The notes beneath the pieces were generated by a model that saw only the letters and a program-made list of their open reading frames with translations, was not told the origin of the DNA and did not search any database. A stretch of 64,000 nucleotides of DNA from Fomes fomentarius (taxonomy: Eukaryota > Basidiomycota > Agaricomycetes > Polyporales > Polyporaceae). Positions 15,414 to 26,981 of this stretch are shown piece by piece. Made by a program: the position numbers and the translations under genes. Every line of letters starts with the position of its first letter. Position 1 is the stretch's first letter. The stretch is from contig JABYQN010000004.1 in NCBI GenBank assembly GCA_022606135.1, positions 1,674,001 to 1,738,000 of the forward strand, in the 5' to 3' direction.

Positions 15414-16788
15414 ATGTACAAGCGACTCCTTGCCTTGGTCTCTCTCGTGCTTTCGCTCACTGCCGTAGACTCTCGTGTGGTCAGGGATGTCACTACTGCA
15501 GACCTCACCGTGCATGTCGCTGCGCCCAATGTGGCCCGCGACGCAGGCGACTTCCTCGTCAACACCACCGTCACGAACATCGGGATGCAGACCATCTCCC
15601 TCCTCAAGCACTCAGGGGTCTTCCGGCCGCACACGAAGAACTTCGCCATTGTTGACTCCTTCGGCAATGCCGCCAAGTTCACAGGCATCAAGGTGATGAT
15701 ATCTTTGCACGTGCGTCACGATTCACGATGTTCACCCTTCTCGTAGGCCAAGTGGTCCCCGAGGTGGCGGCGAAGGGCAATGACACCACGGTCGTTCTCG
15801 CTCCAGGTGATATCGTCACTATCAGCCACAATTGTCAGTTCTATCATTGCCAGTATGAAACTCTGTGATCAACGACATTCGTAGTAACCGAGGCGTACGA
15901 CCTAAGCGGATTGAAGCGCGGTGCAAACGCGAGTGTCCAGCTGCTCAAAGACAGTCCTGTCTTCTATCTGGTGGATCGGGACACCCGCGAGGTCACACCT
16001 AAGGCCGCGACCGTTGTATATGAATATCATGACATCGAGATCGCTCACACCGTCGTGTTTCCTGTGGCTCAACCTGCCAACCTCGCCCCGGCGGCCCAGG
16101 CTCCGATGGCTGGTTGCACTGCTACAGAAGTAGCGACCATCAATGCGACTATCCCTTCCACTGTGAGCTCCATTGCTGCCAGCAACACGTAAATGTCTCC
16201 AGGTGTCCCAATAGTCGACTGCTGATCAATTTTGTTTTGTGCTCTGAAGCTACCTCATGGCTCAAGGTGTAGGTAGCATCTATACCACATGGTTCGGCGT
16301 CAGTGATCCGGTCAGGCTCGCCGAAGTTCAGGCAGAGTTCACGAAGATGGGTGGCAATAATTTCACTGGCTTTACCTATAACTGCCACGCTTCTGCCCCC
16401 GACTGCGACCCCGGTGATTATGCATACGTTGACGCGGACATGTGAGTGTCTGCATCGCGACGCTTCATCGCGATGAATGGATCCGTCGGCTCATCTCCTA
16501 TTTACTAGTTATGGTGTGATCTACTTGTGCGACGAGTTCTTCAACTCCCCTGCAACGGGGTACGACTCGAGGGCGTCCACGCTCGTGCACGAGGTACGTC
16601 AAGTCCATCAAGGGACTCCTCACAACTTCACTTCTTTCTCGGTTCACCAGGCTAGCCACTTCAATGTGAATGGCGGAACCGACGATATCGCTTACGGTAC
16701 GGACGACTGCTTGAACCTTGCCGAGGACAACCCCGACCAGGCGGTGGACAATGCGAGCAATTACGAGTACTTCTCTGTTGATGCTTGA
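15414..16788 (+). CDS. Deuterolysin, secreted M35 zinc metalloprotease
   Basis: The protein begins with a signal peptide (MYKRLLALVSLVLSLTAVDS), followed by a propeptide of ~150 residues and the catalytic domain. Motifs are the M35 zinc site VHEASHF (HExxH) and GTDDIAYG, whose Asp is the third ligand. The C-terminus NYEYFSVDA is typical. Five introns are visible, one splitting HE from ASH. The first intron (from 15693) is problematic. Using its tag acceptor gives GCCAAGTGG and leaves the frame one base out, as if a G were missing from AAGGTGG. Using a later gag acceptor keeps the frame but drops about five residues. M35 enzymes cut basic substrates extracellularly at neutral pH. A decayed paralogue lies upstream. 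Catalytic residues are intact, so function is plausible despite the junction. Confidence 0.88.
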
Positions 16789-17555
16789 AAGTCGCCAACA
16801 AGCATGATGGTCAGACACTTGAGCTGCGTCGACGGTCGATAGGAAGGTTTCTTATGACTCAAATCATCATGATGTGAATGAAATGATTATGCATTGGGAA
16901 CATACAAACAAGTAATGAATCAAGAAGAGGCAAATGTGTCCGTCGATGTCGAGGTGACATCGCAACCTCCTCCTGCGCCTTCTCCGGAGATCAGAAATCC
17001 AGGCGGATCCTCTACTTACTGTTCTCGATACTAGTAGGTCCGTCCTGGCATCCAGTCCGAGTCTAGTCGCACCGTCTTTTTCATCCCGCCAACCCTTCCG
17101 AGTAGGTGAGGTCAACGGTGGCAGTACTAGGGCATAGATCATAACGCACCCGTGCCAGTGATGCCTACTTATATGGAATCCGCACGGCGGGCAATTTCCC
17201 ATTATCTTCCCTGGAAAACTTGGGTCAGAAAAGGCACGACCATGGTCAAAATGCAGAGAAAATGCGTGGAATAGCCACCGAACACATTTCCTTTTTGTGA
17301 GATTGGAAGGAAAGGCGACGAATAGGTGTTTAGTGGTCACGCCTTGTCTTTCATAGAGAATTGTAGAGTTGCCCGCCGTGCTGTCCGAACACACTGACGT
17401 CACTCAAGTGCTCGAAGAACTCATGTGACCGCGTGTCACAATGGACGCCTGGGCACTGCCATGACGCGCTGGCCGCTCTCTCACGTCCGTGTCTTCGGGC
17501 GACGAATACTACCATCATCACAGCGACTGTGTCCCCGCAACGTTCTGCTCCGGTC
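16789..17555. other. Intergenic region, nothing recognised
   Basis: This lies between deuterolysin and the DUF1295 gene. A 178-codon minus frame here has no recognisable motif and is rich in Arg and His, as chance frames in this composition are. Confidence 0.4.
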
Positions 17556-19276
17556 ATGCCTCTGTTATCTAAGCTTCTTCCATCCATAGCATCGGCGTAT
17601 GGACTGCAGTCAGGTGAGTTCGGTGGATTTGGCGTGAAATGGTTATCTGACTGACTATATGCACTGTTAGTCCTGGCACTGATCTTCGTTCCTCGGGCGA
17701 ATGAAATGTACTATGATCTAGGAGGGTCACTTGGCTTCTTCTCTACCACACTTTTCTCTCTCTACTACCCTCATTTGAAAGCCAGATTGTGGGATCGCGT
17801 ACCGTCCGCGATACTCCCGCCAATCACGCATTTTGCGCCGAGGCAGATACTGCTGAATGCAGCCATTCTTGCATGGACCACCAGGCTTGGCACCTTTCTC
17901 TTCTCGGTCCGTGCCACTTATGGTAGTGTTCACTACTCCGCTGATCCTCACCATCCTTGTCTTTAGAGAGCCATGAAAGCGGGCGGCGATTCCCGCTTCG
18001 ACGAGGTCAAACATCAACCTGTCAAGTTTACGGCTTTTTGGATGGCACAAGGTAATCATTGTATATTCCTGATGAATACCAAGCTGACGTAGTGCATGTA
18101 GCGACATGGGTGCTTGTGGTGGGCCTACCTGTCTATATGGTGAGCACTCAAAGAATACCGTCATATACCCTGTGGCGGAGTCCCGAACGTCCGGTCTGTA
18201 TGACTTCGATACCAATTTCCACATTGAAAGGTCAACACGCTGGCTCCTGCCCACCATGCCAGACTAGCGCCACTTGACTATCTGTCAGTAGCTCTATGGG
18301 CTGGTTCTTGGCTGTTCGAAATCGGTGCGTGATCTCCAACATCGACTACTCGGTCGTCTGTTTACGGCGTCCCTTGTCAGTCGCCGATCACCAGAAGAGT
18401 GTGTGGCGTCGTGCGAAGGATAATAAGGAACATGACGAAAGATTTATCACGAACGGCTTGTGGGGAGTCAGCCGTCACCCGAAGTACGTATGCGAAATCT
18501 CGTAACTTTGTGCCTTTGTTTTCAGAAGGTTGAATCTCATCGATTGTCTAGTTACGTGGGTGAGGTGGGCTTATGGACCGGAATGTGGCTATTGGCTATC
18601 CGGTCTTTACGCTCTCCGTTCTTTCCGAAGGGGGCGTGGCTGCTGGCTGGCGCGAGCCCGCTTCTGACCTGGTTCCTCTTAACGCGCGTGTCCGGTGTTC
18701 CACCTCTCGAGGTATGCGTCCTGTCAGTGTTTGTCGCTAATCGATGGTGCTGATCGGCTTTTCACTGACATTAGGCCGCGGGCAACAAGAAGTTCGGAGA
18801 TGATCCCAAGTGGCAAGAATACAAACGGTAAGCTCTACCTTATCAGAGTGTCGTTGTGCTTGAAACTTCCGTGTTGCCATGGGACCCATGCATTCAGTGC
18901 GACATCCTGAGAAATGAAACGTCCACGATGCACTCCATTCATCTACCTATATCAGGCTCGCTCAGGATACGGCTCAGGGCTTCGTCTTGCGATGACTATG
19001 GCGTCCTCACCTTTTGTACGGAAGGTTAGGACTCACAGGCGCGGCGATCGAACGTTCTGTGACGCTAGCAAGCGATCCGCTTATATGATTTCACTCTATC
19101 GATGCCTGACCTGGCTTGGAACGTGCTAACCTAGCACACGCCATTACGTCTAGCGGAATTGGATCGTTCGAGTGATAATCTTGGTGACTCGTGGCTGATA
19201 CTGTTTCCGCAGGACTGTACCAGTATTCTGGCCTCTGCTGGGTGCTAAGGGTGATGTGCTTCGCGCACCGCAGTAA
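17556..19276 (+). CDS. DUF1295 / steroid 5-alpha-reductase-like membrane protein
   Basis: Eight or nine exons join in frame with canonical sites. The N-terminus is hydrophobic (LALIFVPRANEMYYDLGGSLGF). Several membrane segments follow (ILLNAAILAWTTRLGTFLF, ATWVLVVGLPVYM, LSVALWAGSWLFEIVADHQK). The conserved C-terminal signature NGLWGVSRHPNYVGEVGLWTG is the NADPH-binding region shared by DUF1295 proteins and C-terminal methyltransferase/reductase families. The protein ends GAKGDVLRAPQ. The probable role is an ER or membrane lipid oxidoreductase; the substrate is unknown. The last intron (18831-19210) is about 380 nt, several times longer than the others, and joins QEYKR to TVPVFWPLLG. It may hold an insertion. 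Confidence 0.85.
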
Positions 19277-19416
19277 GGTTTTGAGTGGATGACTGACGTT
19301 CTGCACATAATGAAGTTGAGCGCGAAGTTTATGGTACACACTGTACTCGAGATTCTGTGAGTTTTTCCAGTCGACCAAGTTGAGGCCAGATAAAAACAAA
19401 GGGCAAACTATAGTAT

Positions 19417-19530
19417 GGGCGTTTGGCACAGTGGTAGCGCGCCTGCTTTGCATTTGAGCGGGGTTCTTCCTTGGAAGCCTGTACAGTGGCAATTTGCATG
19501 AGGTCGTGGGTTCAAGCCCCACAACGTCCA
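19417..19530 (+). tRNA. tRNA-Ala(TGC) with a 42-nt intron
   Basis: The acceptor stem GGGCGTT pairs with AACGTCC (one G-U), with discriminator A at 19530. The D arm is GCAC...GCGC with one mismatch. The anticodon loop reads TT-TGC-A and is followed by an intron at about 19453-19494. The 3' half GCATG re-forms the anticodon stem with CCTGC, with one mismatch. The T arm GTGGG-TTCAAGC-CCCAC is perfect and supplies the B box. The intron sits at the canonical position one base after the anticodon. The two stem mismatches leave room for it being a weak or decaying copy. The gene stands alone between two protein genes. Confidence 0.82.
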
Positions 19531-20159
19531 TTTTGCAAACCTGCAACGGGTACATACCTTTTAACGGGTGAGTGACTCTATGGGAAAGCTTACATAAGCT
19601 CTCCGTCCCCGAATGGGAACGCTGCGACCATAGACTCGTAAGTCACGGCGCTGGGCTGCTTGCTGTGGATGGGTGAGCGAGTAGTGAGTAAGGGGTGGAG
19701 AAGATAAGGAAGGTGACGCCGGGGGACTGATTGATTAACGGCCTGGACCGAGTTGACTAACTTGTGCACCCGCAGATCGAGCAAACAGAATTCCACCCTT
19801 CTCGGTACGGCATCAATGAAACTTTGCTGCTCCTGTCACTCGCATGCCCAGAGCGGCAGCCAGGGCATTCCGCCATATACTTAGTCCTCCGCCCCATCCT
19901 CTCTTGTACCCCTTCCGACCCCGCAGCCTCTATGAATGCTGCCTCCACCAACGTCCTCTCGGCACCCTGACAGCTTCTTGCTCTTGACAGCGTCACAACA
20001 CCCGGTGCGTCCACAGCATATAACTGTAGCATGCTACCGTGACTGACCATCACCCAGTTCAGCCCATCTGAGCGCACTCACGCGTATACGCCGTGCTGAT
20101 TGTCTACTCGTCATCTTTGGTCCTCGATATCTCTCTCAATCGCCCCTAGACTGTACCGA
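19531..20159. other. Intergenic region, nothing recognised
   Basis: This is the promoter side of the thioredoxin-fold gene. It holds only short open frames without motifs. Confidence 0.4.
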
Positions 20160-21510
20160 ATGGCTGCCCTCGGTCCGGAAACCCCTGAAGAGCTTACGGT
20201 AAAGACCGACTTCCGCACCAACGTTTGGTCAGTCTTCCAGGAGCTTTACGAGGACAAGTGGGACCAAGGTTCTCTTGCGTCTTTCATCCGTGTCTGCAGA
20301 TCCGCTGACTCATATTATGTTTGACATCTAGCCCGCTGGAATAGCGCAGTCGGTGAGTTGGTCTTGAGCCTGAGCGGACCCCACTGTGTCCATTCGACTC
20401 ACCTCTCGTTATTTACCAAGCACAATTCAAGGCCGCGCATAACCCCGCCGTCGTGCAACGCTTTTGGGCGCGAGCCAAGCTACCAGAGTGGGATGCGCTC
20501 GAGGCGCAATTCCGCAAGGGCCCACCCCCGTTCCTCCGCCCGGGGTGGACAAGCCCATTGATTGGGAAAAAGGTCGATCTCCGATGGCTCGACACCGGCA
20601 CCTTCGAGCACGTCAAAGGGAGCATGGACGGCTGGAAGAAAGCAAGGCTGCTTGTTATTGAGCTTTGGGCTTCGTACGTGTCCCCCCGTCTTATCGTGCG
20701 TACGCGTCCACAGCACGCCGCGCTGAAGGGTGGGGCGGGAGTTTCATGCTCGCGCGCACCTCGGTCGTCCCCACGCGCGCCCGTGTGCGCTCCGAACGTC
20801 CGAGGGGTGCTGTATGAAGAGCTTCTAGCTCCGAGCACGCAGCTTCCGCTTCGCGTTCTCGCGCCATGCCGCGCACGCATCTGCATCTGCATGCTGTGTA
20901 TCAGTCGCGATTACTGACACCGAGATCTTCGGGCTGCTTCGTGGTCCGCAGCTGGTGCAGGGTACGTGCGATATGGGACATACACGGTCTAATTGCCTTC
21001 GACTGACCTGCGCGTTTTTCCCACTCTCGCAGCCGTGCCTCGCGGTCTTCCACGAGCTCTCCACACTCGCACAGACCCGGCCAGAGATCAAGGTGATCAC
21101 GTTCAACGCGGAGGGCATCTTCACGAACGCGCCCATCAACGTCGCCGCCGTGAAGGCGTTCATAGCGGGGCGGGACGACATGAACTACCCCATCTACATC
21201 GATACCCATCGCGTCGCGGTAACCTGTGCGCGTTCCTGTTCCTAGCACTAGCAGGTGTGTATAAGCGGAGAAGGTGCTGACTAAGCGTTCTTCTCCCCTC
21301 CAGCGATCTTCCAGCCAGGCCAAAATCTGTCCATCCCATTAGGTACGTGTGCGTTCCCGAGCGTAATGAAACTCTGTTCGGATGCCAGGACTGATGTCAC
21401 GATGTCTGTCCCCAGCGTTTATCATCTCTCCAAAAGATGGCATTGTCCGTTGGATCGGGAATCCCGAAGAAATGGCTGCCCCACTCGAGGCTGCCCTCCG
21501 CGCTGTCTAG
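20160..21510 (+). CDS. Thioredoxin-fold protein with WCRPC active site
   Basis: Seven exons are inferred: 20160-20268, 20332-20352, 20421-20673, 20952-20961, 21033-21218, ~21304 or 21315-21342 and 21416-21510. The N-terminal ~130 residues hold a region of unknown function (QFKAAHNPAVVQRFW, GWTSPLIGKKVDLRWLDTG). The thioredoxin fold follows: LLVIELWAS, the redox site WCRPC, VITFNAEG, YPIYIDTHRVA, a cis-proline region in QNLSIPLAFI and a final strand GIVRWIGNP. The CxxC is split over a 10-nt micro-exon (CTGGTGCAGG) and its neighbours. The junction before the sixth exon is ambiguous: the nearest cag acceptor leaves the frame one base short, while an acceptor 11 bases later restores it at the cost of a few residues. 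A cytosolic disulphide or peroxide-linked reductase is likely; partner unknown. No signal peptide is seen. Confidence 0.78.
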
Positions 21511-24500
21511 TCTGTTGCAAACACCTTTCTCTCTCATTCTGCTCTGTATCTTGTATAGAAGCCTCTGCTGTCTCGTTGGATATATCGTCCGTTGTATTTA
21601 CTACCACCATACATGCGACGTCATCGTGTATACCAGTTCTCGAGGATGGCGCCTGTACTATAAGTAGCGAATATGAAGACTTTGATCAGACGTCATACAG
21701 TGCCTGCCAGTGGCCCAGGGTGTCCTCTCGACAGACAGCCCTCTTCGCTTGCAACGCCTTGCGCTTGTCTCCCCGGCCGCCTGTCGAGGTATTCCTTTCT
21801 CGATTCTCATTACATGCCATATAACACGTACAACGTGACAGCACCGAAGCATGCGAGTTACGCCTATCCCAGACGTCCCAGTGATTCTGTGGCTACAACT
21901 TCTGACGCGTGGGACCACAATCCTATTGTAATTCAGGGGGGCCCCATCTCATTCTGCGTTTTGCGGGTCGCGAAGACGGCGTTGTGGCGCGTCCACGAAC
22001 ATTCGGGAACGTGGAGCGCGGCGTCCCGTAAATACTGTCCAGGTCGCCGCTAGGTCGGCGAGGGAAGAAGGGTCTGAAGCAACCAATGGGCGGCAAGAGC
22101 GCGAGGTGGGGTTCTTCAGCGGAATTCAATTGCCCGCCTGAACCGGACAGGCGGAATTACAAGGGTGTGTGTGTCGGAAATGAGGTGTTACTTACGGGAC
22201 GGGACGACCGTCGGGTTTTATGGGGGTTTTCGAGTCGGTATATTCCATATTACAGAGAGTCTACGCCATAGTTCGGACGCGCTGACCTTCGGGGCTGCGG
22301 GCGGGGCGCGAAGGGGGTGTCGTCTGCCATGGCCTCGCATCCAAGGACGGCGTTCATTGGTTCATTAGTGGCGCCGCTGAACGTGCGCATTTACATGGGG
22401 GACAATATGAATTGAGAATCCGTCAGTCGTCGGCGTGGTCACGCTCACGGTGAATAGGTACTTAGAAGCTGTCAGGCGAGTGTCCCCGGAAGTGAGCGCG
22501 TACCCGACGGAACCGCAGAATTCACCGGAGGTTAGCGCAACGTCCGGCGTCCATGAGTGGACGAGATCGATTGGACGGCGACGCACCAATCGGGCAAGAT
22601 TACCGGGTGTAAACATAGAGAATGTGGTCACGAGGCAGAGCGCATTCTCGAACTGTCTGAGAGGAATTCAGAAGGTGTAGTGCCCGAAACTGCTAGCGCC
22701 GACGCGTTGTCCACAACCGTGAGATTTTGACGGCTTGGGGGAAACTCTCTTGGACGCGCGCAGTACCTTGGCGTGCGGACATGGGTTATAACGAATGTCC
22801 TACAAGCTCATAAATCACGACGCATTTGCTCACCTCAAATTGGGAAGATGCCCGATGGATTTCACAGGAGTGGCCCGTGGGCAAGACCCTGGTTTCCTTG
22901 ACGCCGCCATTGGGATGGCACCGCAGTCCACGAAGAACCAACCCCGTCATCTCACGCCGTAGACTGCGGACGACCCTAGTACTGCGAGCGACGGCAACCT
23001 TCGATGAAATTCCTGTAACTTGGTATCCGGAGTATACCGACAACGCTCACGAATCACCTTCTTGTGAGATCAGCTGATACACCAGCAAGCACTGAGTAGC
23101 GCAAGACGGGGGGAAAATCGTGCTGATCCTGCTGTAAGAACGGGGAACTAGCCGCACTTACGACATGGGGCCCCGTAAAAACCTTACGGCTGCAAGCGGC
23201 TCGCGGAAGCATCTCAGCCGCAGCTGCTGTCTGCAGTAGTACTAGTGACAGGAGAGATAGCAGGACTCTGGGAAGCGAGCGTAGCCGAACAGACGACAGG
23301 CAGATCTGCCACTGCCAGCTGTGACGCCTGACCATGTTTAACATCTCGGCCTCTCAGATATCGCGTCAGGCTTGCGGGACAGGAGGCACGAGGCGCGGCA
23401 TCGGACGCTACAGCTAAGTAATGGCTGCAAGGCCGCAAGCGTAGACGTGATTCTGATGCTACACGTGCACCTGGAGCGCTCCCCGCGAGTGTCCAACTAG
23501 GTGTATGGCAGGCCACTGGGTTCCCAGAAGATGAGCTTAATGGCGGGTGTTCGGGGCATGTGATTGAGGAAATCACTAGTCGAGTGAATGGGGGCAGATG
23601 CAAAGTTATCGGTCGGCTGGATGAAAGAAAGGTACAGAACAAGGAGTCCAGGGAAGAAAATGGAAAAGCATATAGCACGCACTAGAACCACGTACCGTAC
23701 CTAGCGTGTATACAGGGCGCCTGATGTGTCAAAGACTTTGTGGCAAAGGGAAATCCTCGGCTGGGGGCCTTCCTTGAATCCACGTTGATGTAGGAGTCGA
23801 TATGTTGTGACAATTCTAGTAAGACCACAATACTGTGAGCTCCAAGTGAGTCCAAGAGCCTCTCCATGAGAGTGTCTGAATATGGAATCTGCGGCTCAAT
23901 GACTTGGGCCAGCAGACACTACTAGTAATAGCTCGTGATGGCACGTACCACGACGAGCAAGGCGTGGTTCGTAGCGTTCAATCTGTCGCAATACGGTCAT
24001 ATGCTGCATCGTGGTGCGGAAATTTTTGCTTCGCTATCTCGTCGCACTGGGGCCACACGCGCCCGGTCTTCTTCGATCGTGATCTTGAGCATTCGCCCCC
24101 CGGGTGCTTTTAGAGGGCCGGTACTGCTGCCCGAGACAGCGGTCCGCGCAGTCTGCACACGGCCCTCGCAATCAGCGCATTCGATAACGGCCAATGTGAA
24201 TTTTGTTGGTGGAGCCCGGGATGGGGCGAAGGCGTTCCTCTAGATTCAGCGGTGGGCCATTGAAAACGAATAGCCTCTAGTACTAGTCAAGTGGTGGTCG
24301 TGACGCCTGAGCTCGAAATGTTGCGCAGTGCATAAGAGGTCGAGTCGGGGTTGTCATACTGAATGACCAGCCAGCTGTAGGGCTGCCAATTATGGATGAT
24401 CGTGTGGCTGGATGCCTTCACGATGGTGATGGGAGGAGGCAACTGGGAAGCGCCCGGTTCCTCCCGGCCGATTCCGAGCACCGCCGCACAACTGGTTGCC

Positions 24501-24642
24501 TTACGACCTCCAAACAATACTTCAAACTTCAACACGTCCATGGAAGATTCACAAGGTCTGTCATTGCAGCCCATACATTGGGGGTATATAGCTTATGAAT
24601 ACACGGGTACAGTAATACATTTTTGTGCGTCGTTAAGTACCT
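21511..24642. other. 3.1 kb without a recognised gene
   Basis: I found no conserved coding segment. A 95-codon minus frame at 24287-24574 (MGCNDRPCESSMDV...IIHNWQPYSWLVIQYDNP) looks more protein-like than its surroundings but matches no family I know. The rest holds short frames on both strands, and may be decayed mobile or duplicated sequence. Confidence 0.35.
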
Positions 24643-25976
24643 TTAAGGGCAGAACGTGATCGTGTAGTCGGCCTTCAGGTTGGCGTCGCAGGTAAAGAGC
24701 GCCGTGCCGCTCGACTCATCGTATGCGTACGCGTATGAGTTCGGGCAGTTCTGCTCTGTAAAGCGCATTATCGCGGTCAGCCGTGCTCAATTAGGGCAAT
24801 CAGGGAGCCACTAACTGAAGTAGTCGTAGTATTGCACGCCGGAGGGTGGGCACGTGGCCGCAGTGTCGTGAGTCCCGGTGCAGCAGTTGGAGTTGTTGGC
24901 TAGGGGAGGGCAAGGTCAGTCACTCCGTCCCGGTCGTGCATAGCTGAAGATGGACTGACTGGGATCGCCCAGACCAGCCGTGCAGGCGCTCTTGCAGCCG
25001 ACTGGGAAGCCATCGGAGTCGAATGGACCCTTCAGCTCCGCGGGGCCTGCGTAGATGATAGATGAGTACGTCGCGCAAGTGCGTGCGGAGCGCTCATATA
25101 GGCTTACAGTTGGGACCCAGGTCAACAGGGCAGTCAGCCACGGGGCAGCCTTTGTTGTTGTCGACCCTCACTGGCAAGTTGTAGCCATCTACCAAGGAGA
25201 CTGGATGATGGTCCGGTGTCAGCCGGTGTTCGCATGCCAGAGGACCGATCTGCTCACCATCGTAGTTGTCCGGCCCGCCGTTGATACCAAGAGTGAACTC
25301 GGCGACGGTCGCAGGAGGCACGCCCTAGGATCCAGAGGAGAGGATGAGTGACTAGTGCAAGGCAAGGTCAAGGGGTGCGTCGAGAGAGACATACAGTGCC
25401 GGTGTTCGGGTCGCACTCGAGTCCGCCGTTGCAACCACCGTCGAGGCACGAGTTGGGTCCCGGAGTGCCGTTGTTGAAGTCGCAGTCGCGGCGTCCCTAT
25501 AGTAAGTGTGTTTCAGTCGAACGCCGCCGCGTGCACCTATTCAAAGGGACACGAACCCAGATGCGACCAGCTTGCCAATCGTCTGGCACGTTGAAGGTGA
25601 CGGTCTGCTGGGAGGCCTGCTCCCAGCTAGGGAAAGTATGGCATATTCATCAGACCAGGTACTCTGGTTGGCTCAAGGCAATCGTTAGGCCTACGTACCC
25701 TCTAGCCTGGTCGGGGACCGATGAGCCAGCGTGGAGATCTGTGAAGAGCTAGGCATCACGTGAGCTCAAGAAACTCTCTACCAATGCCGAAGTTCGGACA
25801 TACTCCAGGCCTAGGTGCGCAAAGCGCAAACACGGTCAGCATGGATTCACTCCATATCGTAGTCGGGAGACCTACCAGATGGTGAAGGGGCAGTTGTTGA
25901 CCACAGTGAAGGTCCTCGCGGTCGCTGAAGACACCAAAGCGAGGGTGACAGTAACAAGGAGGCTGTTCATCTGCAT
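24643..25976 (-). CDS. Thaumatin-like protein, copy 1
   Basis: A signal peptide (MQMNSLLVTVTLALVSSATA) precedes ARTFTVVNNCPFTIW, the thaumatin N-terminus. The following exons read WPGLFTDLHAG, VTFNVPDDWQAGRIW, GRRDCDFNNG, CLDGGCNGGLECD, GVPPATVAEFTLGINGG, SLVDGYNLPV, NNKGCPVADCPVDLGPNC, PAELKGPFDSDG, GCKSACTAGLGDP, NCCTGTHDTAATCPPSGVQYYDYF and CPNSYAYAYDE, ending ADYTITFCP. This is the full cysteine pattern and length of PR-5/thaumatin proteins. They are secreted; some bind or cleave beta-1,3-glucan (GH152), and in mushrooms they are linked to cell-wall remodelling. A 7-nt micro-exon (25804-25810, GCCTGGA) completes W-P-G. An ATG two codons later (25970) is an alternative start. Confidence 0.93.
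25804..25810 (-). other. 7-nt micro-exon of thaumatin-like copy 1
   Basis: On minus the sequence reads cctag|GCCTGGA|gtatgt. The exon supplies the last base of Trp plus Pro-Gly, between ...PFTI(TG) and LFTDLH. Flanking introns are about 65 and 55 nt. Skipping it would break the frame. Confidence 0.85.
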
Positions 25977-26981
25977 ACTGGACGAAATGCTGAGGTGGTC
26001 GAGTGGACTATGAGAAGGCGAGTCGTTGTTCGCTGTGTTTGCCTCGTCGACTGCTCCGGATATTTATACCTCTAGACATCCTTCAGCTGCGGAGGCGTAT
26101 GCGCCCTAGAAGCAGGAAGCTAGAATGTCAGCATGTGGATCAAGCACCCTTGCACATGGATGCTCATCTCGCTAGATGTGCAGTAGCACAGCAACGCATG
26201 TCAAGCCCCAAGCGGGCGCACCCGTGGTTGCTCATCCCGACAACAGATGGAGGTGGCTGCCGTCCGCGCTGATGGGGATGACGTCCTCGCAGACACCTTC
26301 AGAGCCCGGCGGGCCTAGTCGCTGGCCGAAGAGTTCGAACTTCGACCCAGGTTGGACCGTCTGCGTCGAGCGATGCACGAAGCTCGGACGGCGGCTGTCG
26401 GGTTTGATACGTTGATCAAGTGAGCTACTACTTGGTTACGCTGGTAAAAGCCTCCTGCTGGTAGCGTATTGGAATGGGCTTCTAACCGCTCACATGTGAA
26501 GCGGATGACCTCTGCGACTGCGACTGTTGTGTTCTCAGAGACTCGGCATGATGTCCGGCGCACACGGCCCCACTTTCATACGAGCATCGTCTTCGCGACG
26601 GAGGCGGGAGAAATGATGCGGTGATGTCGCTGCCCGCCGATCCCCCATAGCCGACTGGTGACGTCATCGGACCTCTTGTCCCAGGTTCTCAGCACCATTC
26701 CAAAAACCTGAAGGAAGACACGCAATAGTCAACTACTCGTATAGTGTCTCAAACCTTCAATGAAATAACAACACGTGCGGCCACAACATGAGAGTACTAC
26801 TAGTGGCGCCCGCTCTTCATTCATACGATGCTACATACAACACTTGAGCAAGCACTGACAAGATCGGAGGATCCAACTGCGATCAATCACTGAAGCATCA
26901 ATCAAGTCACCCCGCTACTACTCTCTTGATATCCCCGTACCCGCGAAACCCTAGGACTCCGAGTCTGCCGCTCATGGGAGC
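25977..26981. other. Upstream region of thaumatin copy 1 / downstream of copy 2
   Basis: A TATA-like aatatttatacctc (reverse strand gaggtataaatatc) lies about 80 bases upstream of the copy 1 ATG, a plausible core promoter. No gene is recognised in the rest. Sequence near 26,820-26,900 resembles the region downstream of copy 3. Confidence 0.4.

Noticed and set aside
16867..17403. 178-codon minus-strand frame
   Set aside because: No signal peptide, domain or splice context. Arg/His-rich composition fits a chance frame.
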